From the NCBI GenBank assembly GCA_937868145.1, contig CALMMH010000694.1:1-6769 (forward strand): a DNA stretch of 6,769 nucleotides, written 5' to 3'. Origin of the DNA: an uncultured Phycisphaerales bacterium. Its GTDB lineage: Bacteria; Planctomycetota; Phycisphaerae; Sedimentisphaerales; Anaerobacaceae. The notes under the pieces were generated by a model, which saw only the letters and a program-made list of their open reading frames with translations, was not told the DNA's origin and ran no database searches. A program made the position numbers and the translations under genes. Below, piece by piece: positions 6,383 to 6,769 of the stretch; the first letter of the stretch is position 1; every line of letters starts with the position of its first letter.

Positions 6383-6419
6383 GGGCTCCCCTGTGCGATT
6401 GACCGCCTGGGAGAGACCC
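6383..6419 (+). promoter_or_regulatory. Hairpin in the pdxJ leader
   Basis: CTCCC (6386-6390) pairs with GGGAG (6409-6413), and GGG (6383-6385) with CCC (6417-6419) across a 3-base bulge. Inside, GCG (6395-6397) can pair with CGC (6404-6406). The structure fills the predicted leader between the transcription start and the GGAAGG ribosome binding site at 6422-6427. It matches no riboswitch I know. Found by eye; no folding energy was calculated. Confidence 0.35.
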
Positions 6420-6435
6420 TTGGAAGGGCTGACCG

Positions 6436-6769
6436 ATGGCTGTTCTGAATGTCAACATAGATCATGTAGCGACGATCCGCCAAGCCAGGCGTGCGGACGA
6501 GCCGGACCCCGCGTGGGCGGCCGTGGAGTGCGAGTTGGCCGGCGCCAACGGAATCACCGTGCACCTGCGCCAGGACCGGCGGCATATCAACGACCGGGAT
6601 GTGTGGGTGCTCCAGGAAACCGTCGCCTGCAAACTGAACCTGGAGATGTCCCTGGCCGAGCCGATCGTCAAGATCGCCGAAGAGGTCGGGCCGGACCAGG
6701 TGACGATCGTGCCGGAAAACCGGGCCGAGTTGACCACCGAGGGCGGTCTCGACTGCGTCCAGTACAAGC
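6436..6769 (+). CDS. pdxJ: Pyridoxine 5'-phosphate synthase, N-terminal part (3' end beyond window)
   Basis: The first 111 codons of a protein that is usually about 240 residues; the frame runs off the right edge. PdxJ condenses 1-deoxy-D-xylulose 5-phosphate with 3-amino-2-oxopropyl phosphate to make pyridoxine 5'-phosphate in the DXP-dependent vitamin B6 pathway, in the cytoplasm. Family hallmarks are clear: VNIDHVATIRQAR (6-18), the segment from AGANGITVHLR (35-45) through DRRHINDRDV, NLEM (68-71), and VPENRAELTTEGGLD. The conserved His43 and Glu70, which correspond to catalytic residues in the E. coli enzyme, are present, as are Asp9, His10 and His50. The start is the ATG after GGAAGG with an eight-base spacing. 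It appears to have its own promoter rather than depending on the upstream GspF-like gene. Identification is secure; the substrate-binding C-terminal half cannot be checked here. Confidence 0.95.
   Translation, partial: MAVLNVNIDHVATIRQARRADEPDPAWAAVECELAGANGITVHLRQDRRHINDRDVWVLQETVACKLNLEMSLAEPIVKIAEEVGPDQVTIVPENRAELTTEGGLDCVQYK

Overview
The window looks like part of a bacterial chromosome from the Planctomycetes, most likely a Phycisphaerae/Sedimentisphaerales-type lineage. This is inferred from three things: a secreted LamG/Fn3-like/discoidin protein with the C-terminal 'DFEAYND...VGYD..PFAE..IVHGG..SMP' module that I associate with that group, the style of the RibBA sequence, and a short dispersed-type heptamer repeat (AATCGCA/AATCGTA). 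Base composition is GC-rich and gene density is normal. I see no insertion sequence, phage gene, CRISPR array, tRNA or rRNA.

Layout: four genes lie on the minus strand and two on the plus strand, diverging from about 5065-5252. Reading the minus strand from right to left: pgsA (5064-4366), a 97-base gap, the bifunctional riboflavin gene ribBA (4268-3012), a small lipoprotein gene whose first ATG directly abuts the ribBA stop (3011-2388), a 268-base gap with inverted repeats and a weak candidate promoter, and then a large exported multidomain protein (2119 to the left edge, truncated). The plus strand holds a short GspF/PilC-type membrane protein (5253-6230), a 205-base gap with a fairly good promoter and a leader hairpin, and the first 111 codons of pdxJ (6436 to the right edge).

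Functions: pgsA (phosphatidylglycerol phosphate synthesis), ribBA (two entry reactions of riboflavin synthesis) and pdxJ (pyridoxine 5'-phosphate synthesis) are housekeeping. The lipoprotein may be co-transcribed with pgsA-ribBA, but its role is unknown. The large LamG/discoidin protein has its own strong ribosome binding site and is probably an adhesion or glycan-binding cell-surface or secreted protein. The GspF-like protein is an inner-membrane platform protein of a type II secretion or type IV pilus-like machine, with no partner genes in view.

Nothing here amounts to a clear new system. The points most worth checking are the Gln in place of the usual metal-binding His in the RibB half of RibBA, the heptamer repeat that overlaps a start codon, the near-perfect inverted repeat between the divergent genes, the pdxJ leader structure, and the repeated-module secreted protein.
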